This document shows, in pieces, positions 16,894 to 25,936 of a stretch of 64,000 bases of DNA (the stretch's first letter is position 1; every line of letters begins with the position of its first letter). Below the pieces are notes generated by a model, which saw only the letters and a list, made by a program, of their open reading frames with translations, had not been told where the DNA came from and made no database searches. The DNA comes from Azospira inquinata (GTDB lineage Bacteria; Pseudomonadota; Gammaproteobacteria; Burkholderiales; Rhodocyclaceae). The position numbers were made by a program, and so were the translations under genes. Location of the stretch: assembly GCF_018905915.1 (NCBI RefSeq), contig NZ_CP064782.1:3100001-3164000 (forward strand), read 5' to 3'.

Positions 16894-17484
16894 TTAAGGC
16901 TGGAGCCGCTTCTTGACTTTGCCTTTTATTTTGGCGTTTTTACCCGGTTTCACCGGAGCTTTGGTCGCTTCCGGATGCTGGGAGCGCCATTCCCAGGGCG
17001 CCAGGGGGCTTTCATCCCCCCACAGACCCAGACTTTCGAACTGGGCCTTGGATTCGGCAATTTCAAAGGCCTGGGCTTCCGCCGCCGGCTGGAAGCGGGC
17101 CTGCTGCCGGGACCACCAGGCCATGCCATGGCGCAGCTGGCTGAGGGCCACGTCCTGGCCGTGGCAGCGCACGGCGGCCAGGGTCAGATTAGGCTGGGGA
17201 TGACGTCGCCCCAAGGTGCGGGGCTGAATATGGGCAGACTGGTCCAGACACATTTCGGAAAGGGACTGGCGGGCGTGTTCCCCGTATTTCTGCCGCAGTT
17301 CCGGGGCGTCGATGCCGGCCAAGCGAATACGCTGGGTCTGCTTGCCCTTTTGCACCCACAGGGTATCCCCATCCACCACTTTGATAACCCGGGCCGTATA
17401 GGCGGGTTCGGCGGCGGATAACTCCGCCATGGTGAGTCCGTTGAGGAGCGTCAGGCCGAGCAGCAGAAGCAGGGAGCGTTTCAT
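16894..17484 (-). CDS. Secreted thermonuclease (SNase-like)
   Basis: 196 residues with a signal peptide (about 1-25, ending near LSAAEP). The SNase fold is clear: ARVIKVVDGDTLWV, RIRLAGIDAPE, the QKYGEHARQSL region, and a later GLWGDESPLAPWEWR that closes the family's common C-terminus. The catalytic set Arg (RIRL), Asp/Glu (DAPE) and a second Arg is mostly visible. It probably degrades extracellular or periplasmic nucleic acid. The last 25 residues are lysine-rich and likely flexible. Confidence 0.9.
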   Translation of the reverse strand: MKRSLLLLLGLTLLNGLTMAELSAAEPAYTARVIKVVDGDTLWVQKGKQTQRIRLAGIDAPELRQKYGEHARQSLSEMCLDQSAHIQPRTLGRRHPQPNLTLAAVRCHGQDVALSQLRHGMAWWSRQQARFQPAAEAQAFEIAESKAQFESLGLWGDESPLAPWEWRSQHPEATKAPVKPGKNAKIKGKVKKRLQP

Positions 17485-17520
17485 AGGCCGGGCATGTTTG
17501 CACGGCCCGGGAGGGATGGC

Positions 17521-17550
17521 AATACCCCGGTCCGGCGGGACCAGGGTATT
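17521..17550. repeat. Long stem-loop between urtE and the nuclease gene
   Basis: AATACCCCGGTCC and GGACCAGGGTATT pair over 13 bp with one mismatch around GGCG. No T tract follows on either side, so it is a processed end or weak terminator of the urt operon rather than a classic terminator. Confidence 0.5.
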
Positions 17551-17570
17551 GCCGGGAATGTTACAAAAAA

Positions 17571-18263
17571 TCAGACGGAAAGGGCTTCCCGGGCCCCGTC
17601 CCCATCCATGGTGGCTCCGGCGCCGGAGAGGATGATTTCCCCCCGCTCCATCACCAGATAATGGTCCGCCAGGGAGCGGGCGAAGTCGTAATACTGCTCC
17701 ACCAGGAGAATGGCCATTTCCCCCGTTTCCGCCAGACTGCGGATGGCCCGCTCGATGTCCTTGATGATGGAGGGCTGGATCCCTTCCGTAGGCTCATCCA
17801 AAATCAGGAGCTTGGGCCCCATGGCCAGGGCCCGACCGATGGCCAGCTGTTGCTGCTGACCGCCGGAGAGGTCGCCGCCACGCCGGTGCAGCATCTGTTT
17901 CAGGACCGGAAACATGGTAAAAATGCGCTCCGGAATCTTGCTGTTGCCGGGGCGGGTGGCCAGGCCCATGAGCAGGTTTTCTTCCACCGTCAGACGGGGG
18001 AAAATTTCCCGGCCCTGGGGCACGTAGCCGATGCCCGCCTGGGCCCGCTGATGGGCGGGCAGGGCAGTGATGTCCCGTTCCCCGAAGGTGATGCGCCCGG
18101 TTTTGGCGGGCAGCAGGCCCATGAGGCATTTGAGCAGGGTGGTTTTGCCCACCCCGTTGCGCCCCAGGAGGGTGGTCACCTTGCCCATGGGGACTTCAAA
18201 ATCCAGGCCCCGGAGAATATGGCTGCCCCCGTAGTACTGGTTCAGGTCTTGAACTTTTAACAT
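17571..18263 (-). CDS. urtE: Urea ABC transporter ATP-binding subunit UrtE
   Basis: 230 residues, LivF-like. Walker A is GRNGVGKTT, the signature DLSGGQQQQLAIGRAL, Walker B LLILDEPTEGIQPSI, and the switch His is replaced in the usual LivF way (LLVEQYYDFA). It is one of two ATPases of the high-affinity urea importer and sits last in the operon urtABCDE. The glutamine-rich signature and TEGIQPS are typical of UrtE as opposed to LivF. Confidence 0.96.
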   Translation of the reverse strand: MLKVQDLNQYYGGSHILRGLDFEVPMGKVTTLLGRNGVGKTTLLKCLMGLLPAKTGRITFGERDITALPAHQRAQAGIGYVPQGREIFPRLTVEENLLMGLATRPGNSKIPERIFTMFPVLKQMLHRRGGDLSGGQQQQLAIGRALAMGPKLLILDEPTEGIQPSIIKDIERAIRSLAETGEMAILLVEQYYDFARSLADHYLVMERGEIILSGAGATMDGDGAREALSV

Positions 18264-18297
18264 GGTTTTTCCTTAAGTCGGGGAAGGCTGATCCGGG

Positions 18298-19152
18298 TCA
18301 ACGCCCCAGATACACCTCGATTACCCGGGGATCGGCCTGGACCGTGGCCAGATCCCCCTCGGCCAGCACGGACCCTTCGTGGAGCACGGTGACTTTGCCG
18401 CCGACCCCGGTGGAGAGCTTTTCCACAAAGGCCATGTCGTGTTCCACCACCATCAGGGAATGCTTGCCCGCCAGGGACACAAACAGCTCGGCGGTGCGCA
18501 TGGTTTCGTCGTCGGTCATGCCTGCCACCGGCTCATCCAGGAGCAGGAGCTTGGGTTCCTGCATCAGCAGCATGCCGATTTCCAGCCATTGCTTTTGACC
18601 GTGGGAAAGGAGCCCGGCGGGGCGATCCGCCTGGTCTTCCAGACGGATCAGCTTCAGGGTATCGGCGATCCGATCCCGCTGGCTGTCGTCCAGGCGGGCA
18701 AAGAGGCTTTTCCACACCCTCTTGTCCGTCTTCATGGCCAGTTCCAGGTTTTCAAAGACCGTGTGGCTATCGAAGATAGTGGGCTTCTGGAATTTGCGGC
18801 CGATGCCCGCATGGGCGATTTCCGCTTCGCTCATCCGGGTCAGATCCAGGGTCTGGCCGAAAAAGGCCGTACCTGCGTCGGGTCGGGTTTTGCCGGTGAT
18901 TACGTCCATCATGGTGGTCTTGCCCGCCCCGTTGGGGCCGATGATGCAGCGCAATTCCCCCACGCCGATGGAAAGGCTGAGGTCGTTCAGGGCTTTGAAG
19001 CCATCGAAGCTCACGGAAATGTCCTGGAGATAGAGCATCACCCCATGGGACAGATCCAGGGCCCCGTCCTGCTTCAGGTGGGTAAGCCCCTGGGCTTCTC
19101 CTTCCCACTGGTTGTTGCGTTGCCCCTGGGGGGCGGTGGCGACGGCGTTCAT
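18298..19152 (-). CDS. urtD: Urea ABC transporter ATP-binding subunit UrtD
   Basis: 284 residues from the ATG at 19152, which overlaps the urtC stop (ATGA). A 38-residue lead precedes the ATPase domain. Walker A is GPNGAGKTT, the signature is the UrtD-type variant LLSHGQKQWLEIGMLL, Walker B LLLLDEPVAGMTDDE, and VVEHDMAFV follows. It pairs with UrtE beneath UrtB/UrtC. A much longer upstream frame (to 19452) runs inside urtC and is not used. Confidence 0.95.
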   Translation of the reverse strand: MNAVATAPQGQRNNQWEGEAQGLTHLKQDGALDLSHGVMLYLQDISVSFDGFKALNDLSLSIGVGELRCIIGPNGAGKTTMMDVITGKTRPDAGTAFFGQTLDLTRMSEAEIAHAGIGRKFQKPTIFDSHTVFENLELAMKTDKRVWKSLFARLDDSQRDRIADTLKLIRLEDQADRPAGLLSHGQKQWLEIGMLLMQEPKLLLLDEPVAGMTDDETMRTAELFVSLAGKHSLMVVEHDMAFVEKLSTGVGGKVTVLHEGSVLAEGDLATVQADPRVIEVYLGR

Positions 19153-20306
19153 AGCCCTTGTCCTTTCTGCTTGCGAACCAGTTGCTGCCAGAGCCCCACA
19201 ATGCCCCGGGGCAGGAGCAGGGTGACCACGATGAACAGGAGACCGAGGAAAAACAGCCAGTATTCCGGGAAGGAGACGGTGAACCAGCTCTTGGCCAGAT
19301 TCACCACAAAGGCGCCGATTACCGGCCCGATCAGGGTGGCCCGCCCCCCCACCGCCACCCAGACGGCGATTTCGATGGAGTTGGCCGGAGACATTTCCGA
19401 GGGATTGATGATACCCACCTGGGGTACATAGAGGGCGCCGGCGATGCCGCACAGGGCCGCCGACAAAACCCAGATGAAAAGCTTGTACCAGAGGGGGTTG
19501 TAGCCCAGGAACATGACCCGGGTTTCCGCGTCCCGCACCGCCGTCAGCACCCGCCCGAACTTGGAGTGGACCAGCCAGTTGGCCAGCACCAGGGTGGCCG
19601 CCAGGGCCAGGGCGGAAAGGGCGAAGAGCATGACCCGGGTTTCCGGGGAAGTCACCGAATGGCCCAGGATGCGCTTAAAGTCGGTGAACCCGTTGTTGCC
19701 ACCAAATCCCGTTTCGTTGCGGAAAAAGAGCAGCATGGCGGCGTAGGTGAGAGCCTGGGTGATGATGGAGAAATACACCCCCTTGATCCGGGAACGGAAG
19801 GCGAAGTAGCCGAACACAAAGGCCACCAGGGCCGGCACCAGAATCACCAGCAGGGCCGCCCAGAGGAAATGATCCGTCCCCTGCCAGTACCAGGGGAATT
19901 CCTTCCAGTCCAGGAACACCATGAAGTCGGGGAGATCGGCGCCGTAGCTGCCGTCATGACCGATCTGGCGCATCAGGTACATACCGAAGGCGTAGCCCCC
20001 CAGAGCGAAGAAAATGCCGTGGCCCAGGGACAGAATGCCCCCGTAGCCCCAGATCAGGTCCATGGCCACCGCCACCAGGGCGTAGCACATGATCTTGCCC
20101 CCCAGGGTGACGTAGTAGTCGGAAAGGTGGAGGGGGCTGGCTTCGGGCACGGCCAGGTGCAGCACGGGGACCAGTACCAGGGTCAGCGTCAGGAACAGGC
20201 CCAGGGCCAGCCACCCCTTGGGGCCCAGACCGGCCAGATAGCGCACGGTCAGGGGTTGGCGGCCTGCCGCCACGGGGGGCAGGGTTTGGGAGGGAGATTG
20301 GGACAT
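19149..20306 (-). CDS. urtC: Urea ABC transporter permease UrtC
   Basis: 385 residues with about ten membrane segments and the family motifs YGGILSLGHGIFFALGGYAFGMYLM and VRDAETRVMFLGYNPLWYKLFIWVLSA. I placed the start at 20306 (MSQSPSQTL) because GAGAGGACG precedes it; an in-frame start 15 codons earlier lies inside the urtB end. The N-terminal 30 residues are cytoplasmic. UrtB and UrtC together form the urea channel. Confidence 0.95.
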   Translation of the reverse strand: MSQSPSQTLPPVAAGRQPLTVRYLAGLGPKGWLALGLFLTLTLVLVPVLHLAVPEASPLHLSDYYVTLGGKIMCYALVAVAMDLIWGYGGILSLGHGIFFALGGYAFGMYLMRQIGHDGSYGADLPDFMVFLDWKEFPWYWQGTDHFLWAALLVILVPALVAFVFGYFAFRSRIKGVYFSIITQALTYAAMLLFFRNETGFGGNNGFTDFKRILGHSVTSPETRVMLFALSALALAATLVLANWLVHSKFGRVLTAVRDAETRVMFLGYNPLWYKLFIWVLSAALCGIAGALYVPQVGIINPSEMSPANSIEIAVWVAVGGRATLIGPVIGAFVVNLAKSWFTVSFPEYWLFFLGLLFIVVTLLLPRGIVGLWQQLVRKQKGQGL

Positions 20307-20319
20307 GGGGAACGTCCTC

Positions 20320-21915
20320 TCAGTTATCGACGAACCGCCCCTTGAGGGCAAACAGCCCCTGGGGACGCTTCTGGATGAAGATGATGACTATGACCAGGAC
20401 GATGATTTTGGCGATCACCGCCCCCGCCCAGCCTTCCAGGAACTTGGAAACGATGCCCAGGCCCAGGGCGGCCCAGACGGCCCCCGCCAGCTGACCCACG
20501 CCCCCCAGCACCACCACCATGAAGGAATCCACGATGTAGCCCTGGCCCATATCCGGCCCCACATTGGCCAGCTGGGAGAGGGCCAGCCCGCCCAGGCCGG
20601 CGATGCCAGCCCCCAGACCAAAGGCCAGGGTGTCAATGCGGGCGGTGGGCACCCCGACGCAACCGGCCATGGCTCGGTTCTGGGTCACCGCCCGGACGAA
20701 CATCCCCAGGCGGGTCTTGTTCATCAGCAACCAGACCAGGAAGAGGACGAAGAAGGCGAAGCCGATAATGGCGATCCGGTTCCAGGGCAGGGTCAGGTTG
20801 GGCAGCACGTCTATGCCGCCGGACATCCAGGAAGGATTGGAGACTTCCACGTTCTGGGCGCCGAAAATTACCCGGGCAGCCTGGATTAGCATCAGGGACA
20901 GGCCCCAGGTGGCCAGCAGGGTTTCCAGGGCCCGGCCATAGAGCCAGCGGATCACGGTACGTTCCATGATCATGCCGATCAGGGCCGCGCTGAAGAAGGC
21001 CACGGGCACGGCGGCCAGCAGATACCAGTCCTGGGCGTTGGGGAAATGGCGTTGGAAAAAGCCCTGCATGAAGTAGGCGGCGTAGGCCCCCACCATGAGG
21101 AGCTCCCCGTGGGCCATGTTAATGACCCCCATGACCCCGTAGGTGATGGCCAGCCCCAGGGCGGCCAGGAGCAGAATGCTGCCCAGGGAAATGCCGGTGA
21201 AGATGCGCCCCAGGTTATCGCCCCAGGCCAGACGGTGGTCGATGGACTTAATGGCGAATTTCACCTCGGCCCGCACCTTGGGGTCGGTTTCCACCCCTTC
21301 GTCCAGGCGGGCCAGGAGCAGGCTCCGGATATCCGGGGAGCCGCTTTGGGCCAGATCTTTCACCGCCTGCATGCGCAGGGCGGCGTCCGGGCTATTGAGA
21401 TTGGCCTGGGCCAGGGCCTGAACCAGGAGGGCGCGGATTTTTCCGTCCTTTTCCCGAGCTACGGCCTGGGTCAGCAGGGGCGCCATTTCCGGACCCACAT
21501 CGCTTTGCAGCTCCTGGGCTGCGGCCAAGCGCTTGTCCGGGTCCGGGTCCAGCAGGCGCAGTCCGGCCAGGGCGTTATCCAGCTCACCCCGGGCCCGGTT
21601 GTTGAGGCTCACGTTATCCCCGTTGTCCGGCACTTTGGCCAGGGGCTGGCCGGAGAGGGCATCCAGAACCTTGTCGTCGGCCTGGATGTAGAAACTTTGT
21701 TGGCTGCCGCTACCCACGGCATAGAGGTTGCCATCCGCCAGGGCTTGAAGCAGGCGCAGGGCGTCCCCGTCCGGGGTCTTGGCGATCTGCTGGATGGCGC
21801 TGATTTTCTGGTCCGTGTCATCCCCGCTCAACTGGCGCACCAGAGCCGGGTCCAGAGCGGCCCAGGCGGGCGTCGTCAGCCAGCAGAGAAGCAGAACAAG
21901 GAATCGGAATTTCAT
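20320..21915 (-). CDS. urtB: Urea ABC transporter permease UrtB
   Basis: 531 residues. It has a signal peptide (1-19), then a periplasmic helical-repeat (HEAT-like) domain of about 200 residues, which is a UrtB feature absent from LivH, and a LivH-type permease domain with about eight membrane helices and the motifs LGLAITYGVMGVINMAHGELLMVGAY and GLGAGIAGLGGLALSQ. It follows urtA after a gap that contains a terminator-like hairpin, so it may be made at lower level than the binding protein. Confidence 0.95.
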   Translation of the reverse strand: MKFRFLVLLLCWLTTPAWAALDPALVRQLSGDDTDQKISAIQQIAKTPDGDALRLLQALADGNLYAVGSGSQQSFYIQADDKVLDALSGQPLAKVPDNGDNVSLNNRARGELDNALAGLRLLDPDPDKRLAAAQELQSDVGPEMAPLLTQAVAREKDGKIRALLVQALAQANLNSPDAALRMQAVKDLAQSGSPDIRSLLLARLDEGVETDPKVRAEVKFAIKSIDHRLAWGDNLGRIFTGISLGSILLLAALGLAITYGVMGVINMAHGELLMVGAYAAYFMQGFFQRHFPNAQDWYLLAAVPVAFFSAALIGMIMERTVIRWLYGRALETLLATWGLSLMLIQAARVIFGAQNVEVSNPSWMSGGIDVLPNLTLPWNRIAIIGFAFFVLFLVWLLMNKTRLGMFVRAVTQNRAMAGCVGVPTARIDTLAFGLGAGIAGLGGLALSQLANVGPDMGQGYIVDSFMVVVLGGVGQLAGAVWAALGLGIVSKFLEGWAGAVIAKIIVLVIVIIFIQKRPQGLFALKGRFVDN

Positions 21916-21972
21916 AATGGTCTCGATAGGGAGAGGGGAGGCCGGCAGGGGAATGGGGGCCGGCGCTCCCGG

Positions 21973-22005
21973 AAAAACGCCCGTCCGAGGAGGCCGGGCG
22001 GGCGT
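21973..22005 (-). terminator. Terminator-like hairpin (attenuator) between urtA and urtB
   Basis: ACGCCCGTCCG (21977-21987) pairs with CGGGCGGGCGT (21995-22005) over 11 bp with one G-U. On the minus strand it is followed by TTTTTCC. Partial termination here would give more urtA than permease message. Confidence 0.6.
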
Positions 22006-22040
22006 CGTCGAGAGGCGGCCCGAGGACCGCCGACTCGGGC

Positions 22041-23312
22041 TTACTTGCCTTCCGGCTCGTCCTTCTTGCCCTTATTGCTGGGAATGTAGGGGCTCCAGGG
22101 CTGGGCCTTGATGGGGGCCGGGGTCTTCCAGACCACATTGAATTGGCCATCGGCCCGGACTTCCCCAATGAACACGGGTTTATGCAGGTGGTGGTTCTTG
22201 GGGTCCATTTCCAGGGTGTAGCCATCCGGCGCCTTGAAGGTCTGGCCGCCCATGGCCGCAATCACCTTGTTCACATCGGTGCTGTGGGCCTTTTCCACGG
22301 CCTGCTTCCACATGTGGATGCCCACATAGGTGGCTTCCATGGGGTCATTGGTGACCACTTTGGTGGCGTTGGGCAGGTGGCGCTTGATGGCCCAGTCCTT
22401 GTACATCTTCACGAACTTGGTGTTTTCCGCGCTCTTCAGGGACATGAAGTAGTTCCAGGCGGCCAGGTGGCCCACCAGGGGCTTGGTATCCACGCCCCGC
22501 AGCTCTTCTTCACCCACGGAGAAGGCCACCACCGGCACGTCCTTGGCCTTCAGCCCGGCGTTGCCCAGTTCCTTGTAGAAGGGCACATTGGAATCCCCGT
22601 TAATGGTGGAGATCACCGCCGTCTTCTTGCCTTCGGAGGAGAACTTCTTGATCTTGGCGATAATGGTTTGGTAATCGCTATGACCGAAGGGGGTGTATTC
22701 CTCCAGGATGTCCCCATCTTTCACGCCCTTGCTGTGGAGGAAGGCCCGCAGGATTTTGTTGGTGGTGCGGGGATAAACATAGTCCGTACCCAGCAGCACA
22801 AAGCGCTTGGCGCTGCCCCCGTCCTTGCTCATCAGGTATTCCACGGCGGGAATGGCTTGCTGGTTGGGCGCCGCGCCGGTGTAGAAGACGTTCTTTTCCA
22901 GTTCTTCCCCCTCATACTGGACCGGGTAGAAGAGCAGGCCATTCAATTCCTTGAACACGGGCAGCACGGACTTGCGGGACACGGAGGTCCAGCAGCCGAA
23001 GACCACCGCCACCTTGTCTTTGCTCAGGAGCTGCCGGGACTTTTCCGCAAACAGGGGCCAGTTGGAGGCCGGGTCCACCACCACCGGTTCCAGTTTCTTG
23101 CCCATGACCCCGCCGGACTTGTTGATTTCGTCGATGGTCATGAGGGCCGTTTCCTTCAGCGCGGTTTCGGAAATAGCCATGGTCCCGGAGAGGGAGTGGA
23201 GAATGCCGACCTTAATGGTATCGGCGGCGTAGGCGGAGACGGAAACCATCCCGGCGGCGGCCAGGGCAACGGTGAGGGCCGTGGCCTTGATAAAGCTGCG
23301 ACGCGTTTGCAT
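22041..23312 (-). CDS. urtA: Urea ABC transporter substrate-binding protein UrtA
   Basis: 423 residues, UrtA length. A twin-arginine type leader (QTRRSFIKATA, hydrophobic to AYA, cleavage about 29) suggests Tat export. The mature part begins DTIKVGILHSLSGTMAISETALKE, classic for UrtA/AmiC-like periplasmic binding proteins, and continues with GCWTSVSRKSVLPVFKELNGLLFYPVQYEGEE. It captures urea for UrtBCDE. First gene of the operon. The likely regulatory palindrome at 23394-23411 is about 85 bp upstream. No urease gene is in the window. Confidence 0.97.
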   Translation of the reverse strand: MQTRRSFIKATALTVALAAAGMVSVSAYAADTIKVGILHSLSGTMAISETALKETALMTIDEINKSGGVMGKKLEPVVVDPASNWPLFAEKSRQLLSKDKVAVVFGCWTSVSRKSVLPVFKELNGLLFYPVQYEGEELEKNVFYTGAAPNQQAIPAVEYLMSKDGGSAKRFVLLGTDYVYPRTTNKILRAFLHSKGVKDGDILEEYTPFGHSDYQTIIAKIKKFSSEGKKTAVISTINGDSNVPFYKELGNAGLKAKDVPVVAFSVGEEELRGVDTKPLVGHLAAWNYFMSLKSAENTKFVKMYKDWAIKRHLPNATKVVTNDPMEATYVGIHMWKQAVEKAHSTDVNKVIAAMGGQTFKAPDGYTLEMDPKNHHLHKPVFIGEVRADGQFNVVWKTPAPIKAQPWSPYIPSNKGKKDEPEGK

Positions 23313-23393
23313 GTGGGACTCCTGATAATGAGAAGGGGCGAAGTGTTGAACTGCAATGCGCCTTCAGATTAAGGAGTCCACCCCCGGTCAGGA

Positions 23394-23411
23394 ATACGCA
23401 GGATTGCGTAT
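23394..23411. promoter_or_regulatory. Perfect inverted repeat upstream of urtA
   Basis: ATACGCA-GGAT-TGCGTAT, two perfect 7-bp arms. It does not match the NtrC consensus (TGCACC-N5-GGTGCA). It shares ATACG/CGTAT ends with the ETF operator but with twice the spacing, so a different regulator is likely. Confidence 0.5.
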
Positions 23412-23470
23412 CGGGTCGGGATCGGGGGGAAAGGGAGGGGGGATGGCGAGAAGCCGTTTGTTGCCTTTTA

Positions 23471-23504
23471 AAAAAACAAAACTAGCAACTTAACAATAAG
23501 TTGC
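23471..23504 (-). terminator. Terminator of cobA
   Basis: On the minus strand GCAACTTA and TAAGTTGC enclose TTGT, followed by TAGTTTTGTTTTTTT. It sits 10 bp past the cobA stop. Confidence 0.85.
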
Positions 23505-23513
23505 GGATATTAG

Positions 23514-24341
23514 TTAAAGCGTTTTATCGGAGGCGACTGGGGGCAACTCAGTGGTTGGCGCCACCCTTCCACCCACCACTTCCCCCACCAGCAACAGGGC
23601 GGGGGAGGCCAATCCAGCCCGCCGGACGGCTTCCGGCAGGTCCGCCAGGGTGCCCAGCACCTGGCGCTGGGCCGGAGTGGTGGCCCGCTCCACCATGGCC
23701 GCAGGGGTCTGGGGCGGCAGGCCGTGGTCCATCAGACCCTGGCAGATTTCCGCCAGCCCCCCTAAGCCCATGTAAATAGCCAGGGTTCGGTCCGGTCGGG
23801 CTAACCCCTCCCAATCCAGGTTAATGGAATTGTCGTGACGGTGGCCCGTGGCAAAAATCAGAGTCTGAGCCTGATCCCGGTGGGTCAGGGGAATACCCAG
23901 AACGGTGGCCACCCCGGAGGCGGCGGTGATCCCGGGGATGATTTCCCAGGGAATGCCCGCCTGATCCAGGGCTTCCGTTTCTTCCCCCAGGCGTCCGAAG
24001 ATCAGGGGATCTCCCCCCTTCAGGCGTACCACCCGATGCCCAGCTAGACCCAGCGCCACCAGGAGGGCATTGATTTCCTTCTGGGGTAGGGCGTGGCGCC
24101 CCGCCTGTTTCCCCGCATAGATGCGCTGGGCGCCGGGGGCGATGAGGGCCAGCACCCCGTCGCTGACCAGTTGGTCATAGACCACCACTTCCGCCTCCCC
24201 CAGGAGACGGGCGGCTTTCAGGGTGAGCAATTCCGGGTCCCCGGGGCCGGCGCCCACGAGAAACACCTGGCCAACGGAAGGGGTAGTGGGGGGGGCAGAG
24301 GTCAAGGCGCAAATCCACAAAAGGAAGGGGCGGGGACGCAA
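23514..24341 (-). CDS. cobA: Uroporphyrinogen-III C-methyltransferase
   Basis: SAM-dependent methyltransferase that makes precorrin-2 for siroheme and cobalamin. Motifs present: FLVGAGPGDPELLTLKAARLL, the VVYDQLVS segment, RLKGGDPLIFGRLGEE, PGITAASGVATVLGIPLTHRD and the IYMGLG loop. At about 255 core residues it is the stand-alone SUMT, not fused to CysG. The start is uncertain: in-frame TTG codons at 24341 and 24305 exist but no clear ribosome site; the family N-terminus would begin close to residue 24 of the longest frame. No nitrite or sulfite reductase gene is adjacent, so the pathway use is not shown by context. Confidence 0.88.
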   Translation of the reverse strand: MRPRPFLLWICALTSAPPTTPSVGQVFLVGAGPGDPELLTLKAARLLGEAEVVVYDQLVSDGVLALIAPGAQRIYAGKQAGRHALPQKEINALLVALGLAGHRVVRLKGGDPLIFGRLGEETEALDQAGIPWEIIPGITAASGVATVLGIPLTHRDQAQTLIFATGHRHDNSINLDWEGLARPDRTLAIYMGLGGLAEICQGLMDHGLPPQTPAAMVERATTPAQRQVLGTLADLPEAVRRAGLASPALLLVGEVVGGRVAPTTELPPVASDKTL

Positions 24342-24411
24342 GGGCCCGCAAAGGCGGGCCGCAGCCCCATTTTAACCGGATTCCCCCAAGGATCGGAGCT
24401 TCGGACTTTCC

Positions 24412-25929
24412 CTAGCCGCCCTGCTTAGACTGGGCGGGAGACGCTTCCGCCACCGGATTCAGCTGTCCGTCCCAACCGCCTCCCAGGGCCTTGATGAGCA
24501 GCACCGCGGCCGTGTATTGGCGGCCCAGAAGGGTGAGGGCGGTACGCTCGTTGGTCAGGGCGGTGGTTTCCACGGTCACCACATTGAGGTAACTCACCGT
24601 GCCCGCCTTGTACTGATTGGTGGTCAGGGTGACCGATTCCCGGGCTGAGGCCACGGCAGCGTTCTGTACCAGCACTTCGTCATCCAGAATGCGCAGGGCC
24701 ACCAGGTTGTCCTCCACTTCCCCCAGGGCCCCCAGCACGGTTTGCCGGTAGGCGGCCACGGCGGCATCGTAGGCCGCCCGGGCGCCGCTCACCTTGGCGG
24801 AGCGGGCGCCCCCATCAAACAGGGTTTCCGCCAGGGTGGGGCCGAGGGACCAGAAACGGTTGGGCGCGCTGATCCAGTTGGCCAGGGTGGCGCTCTGGTA
24901 GCCCCCGCTGGCGGTCAGACTGAGGCTGGGGAACCAGGCGGCCTGGGCTACACCGATCTGGGCATTGGCCGTCGCCACCTGGCGCTCCGCCGCCGCAATG
25001 TCCGGGCGCCGTTCCAGCAGGGCGGAGGGCAGACTGAGGGGCAGAGCCGGGAGCTGGCGGGCCAGGGACGCCGGGGCCAGGGTAAATTCCCCCGGCGCCT
25101 TGCCGATCAGGAGGGCAATGGCGTGTTCCAGCTGGCCCCGGGTAATTTCCACATCCAGGGCCTGGGCCTGGGTGGATTTAAGCTGGGTCTCCGCCTGGAC
25201 CACGTCCGCCCGGGTGGCGACCCCCACGGCGTACTGGTTGCGGGTCAGTTCCAGGGAGCGGGTGTAGGCGGCCACGGTGCGCTCGTAGAGCCTTTTTTGT
25301 TCCTCCGCCACCCGTAACAAAAAATAGTCCTGAGCCAGGGTGGCCTGGGCGGAAAGCTTGGCATTGGCCAGGGTGGCGGCGCTGGCCTGGGCGGTGGCGG
25401 TGCCCGCTTCCACCGAACGGCGGATGCCGCCCCACAAATCCGCTTCCCAGCTGGCATCCAGACTCAGGCTGTGCTGGGTGGTCACGCTTTTGCCGGTGAC
25501 GGTACGCCCCCGGCTATCCCCTAGGCTGGCGGATACAGTGGGGAAATAGGCCGCCCGGGCGCCCTGGGCCTGGGCTTGGGCCTGACGATACAAGGCTTCG
25601 GCCTGACGCACGTTCTGGTTATTGATGTCGATCCGGGCTTCCAGATCATTCAAGACCGGGTCCCCGAAGATTTCCCACCAGTTGCCCTTGGGCAGGTGAT
25701 CCGCCGGCTGGGCGTTTTTCCAACCCTGGGCCTCCTTGAACTGGGCGGACAGGGGGGCATCGGGGCGCACATAATCCGGCCCCACGGTGCATCCGGCCAG
25801 ACTTAGGCCCAGCACCAGAGCCAGGCTCCAGGGGGCGACGGAAAAGGGGGGCAGGGTAGAGAAATCCATGGGGAAACGGGCCTTGGAAAGGATGGGACGC
25901 GGGGCCGGAAGCAAAGTAAAGAAGGGCAT
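24412..25929 (-). CDS. RND efflux outer-membrane factor (NodT/OprM family lipoprotein)
   Basis: About 505 residues. Lipobox LSLAGC near residue 47 marks an outer-membrane lipoprotein; the mature start CTVGPDYVRP is the family hallmark. Two OEP repeats follow, with NVRQAEALYRQAQAQAQGARAAYFPTVS and RPDIAAAERQVATANAQIGVAQAAWFPSLSLTASGGY. I chose the ATG at 25929, eight bases after mdtC's stop and preceded by GTGAGG, which also gives the signal peptide a basic n-region; an internal ATG at 25869 is a shorter option. It is the last gene of the pump operon and forms the exit duct. Confidence 0.92.
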   Translation of the reverse strand: MPFFTLLPAPRPILSKARFPMDFSTLPPFSVAPWSLALVLGLSLAGCTVGPDYVRPDAPLSAQFKEAQGWKNAQPADHLPKGNWWEIFGDPVLNDLEARIDINNQNVRQAEALYRQAQAQAQGARAAYFPTVSASLGDSRGRTVTGKSVTTQHSLSLDASWEADLWGGIRRSVEAGTATAQASAATLANAKLSAQATLAQDYFLLRVAEEQKRLYERTVAAYTRSLELTRNQYAVGVATRADVVQAETQLKSTQAQALDVEITRGQLEHAIALLIGKAPGEFTLAPASLARQLPALPLSLPSALLERRPDIAAAERQVATANAQIGVAQAAWFPSLSLTASGGYQSATLANWISAPNRFWSLGPTLAETLFDGGARSAKVSGARAAYDAAVAAYRQTVLGALGEVEDNLVALRILDDEVLVQNAAVASARESVTLTTNQYKAGTVSYLNVVTVETTALTNERTALTLLGRQYTAAVLLIKALGGGWDGQLNPVAEASPAQSKQGG

Positions 25930-25936
25930 AGGGGCC

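Noticed and set aside
19158..20345. 395-residue plus-strand frame opposite urtC
   Set aside because: Antisense shadow rich in Gln/His/Gly; urtC motifs are clear on the other strand.
23313..23513. Sigma-54/NtrC promoter for urtA
   Set aside because: I found no GG-N10-GC element with right spacing and no TGCACC/GGTGCA pair, although this regulation is common for urea transporters.
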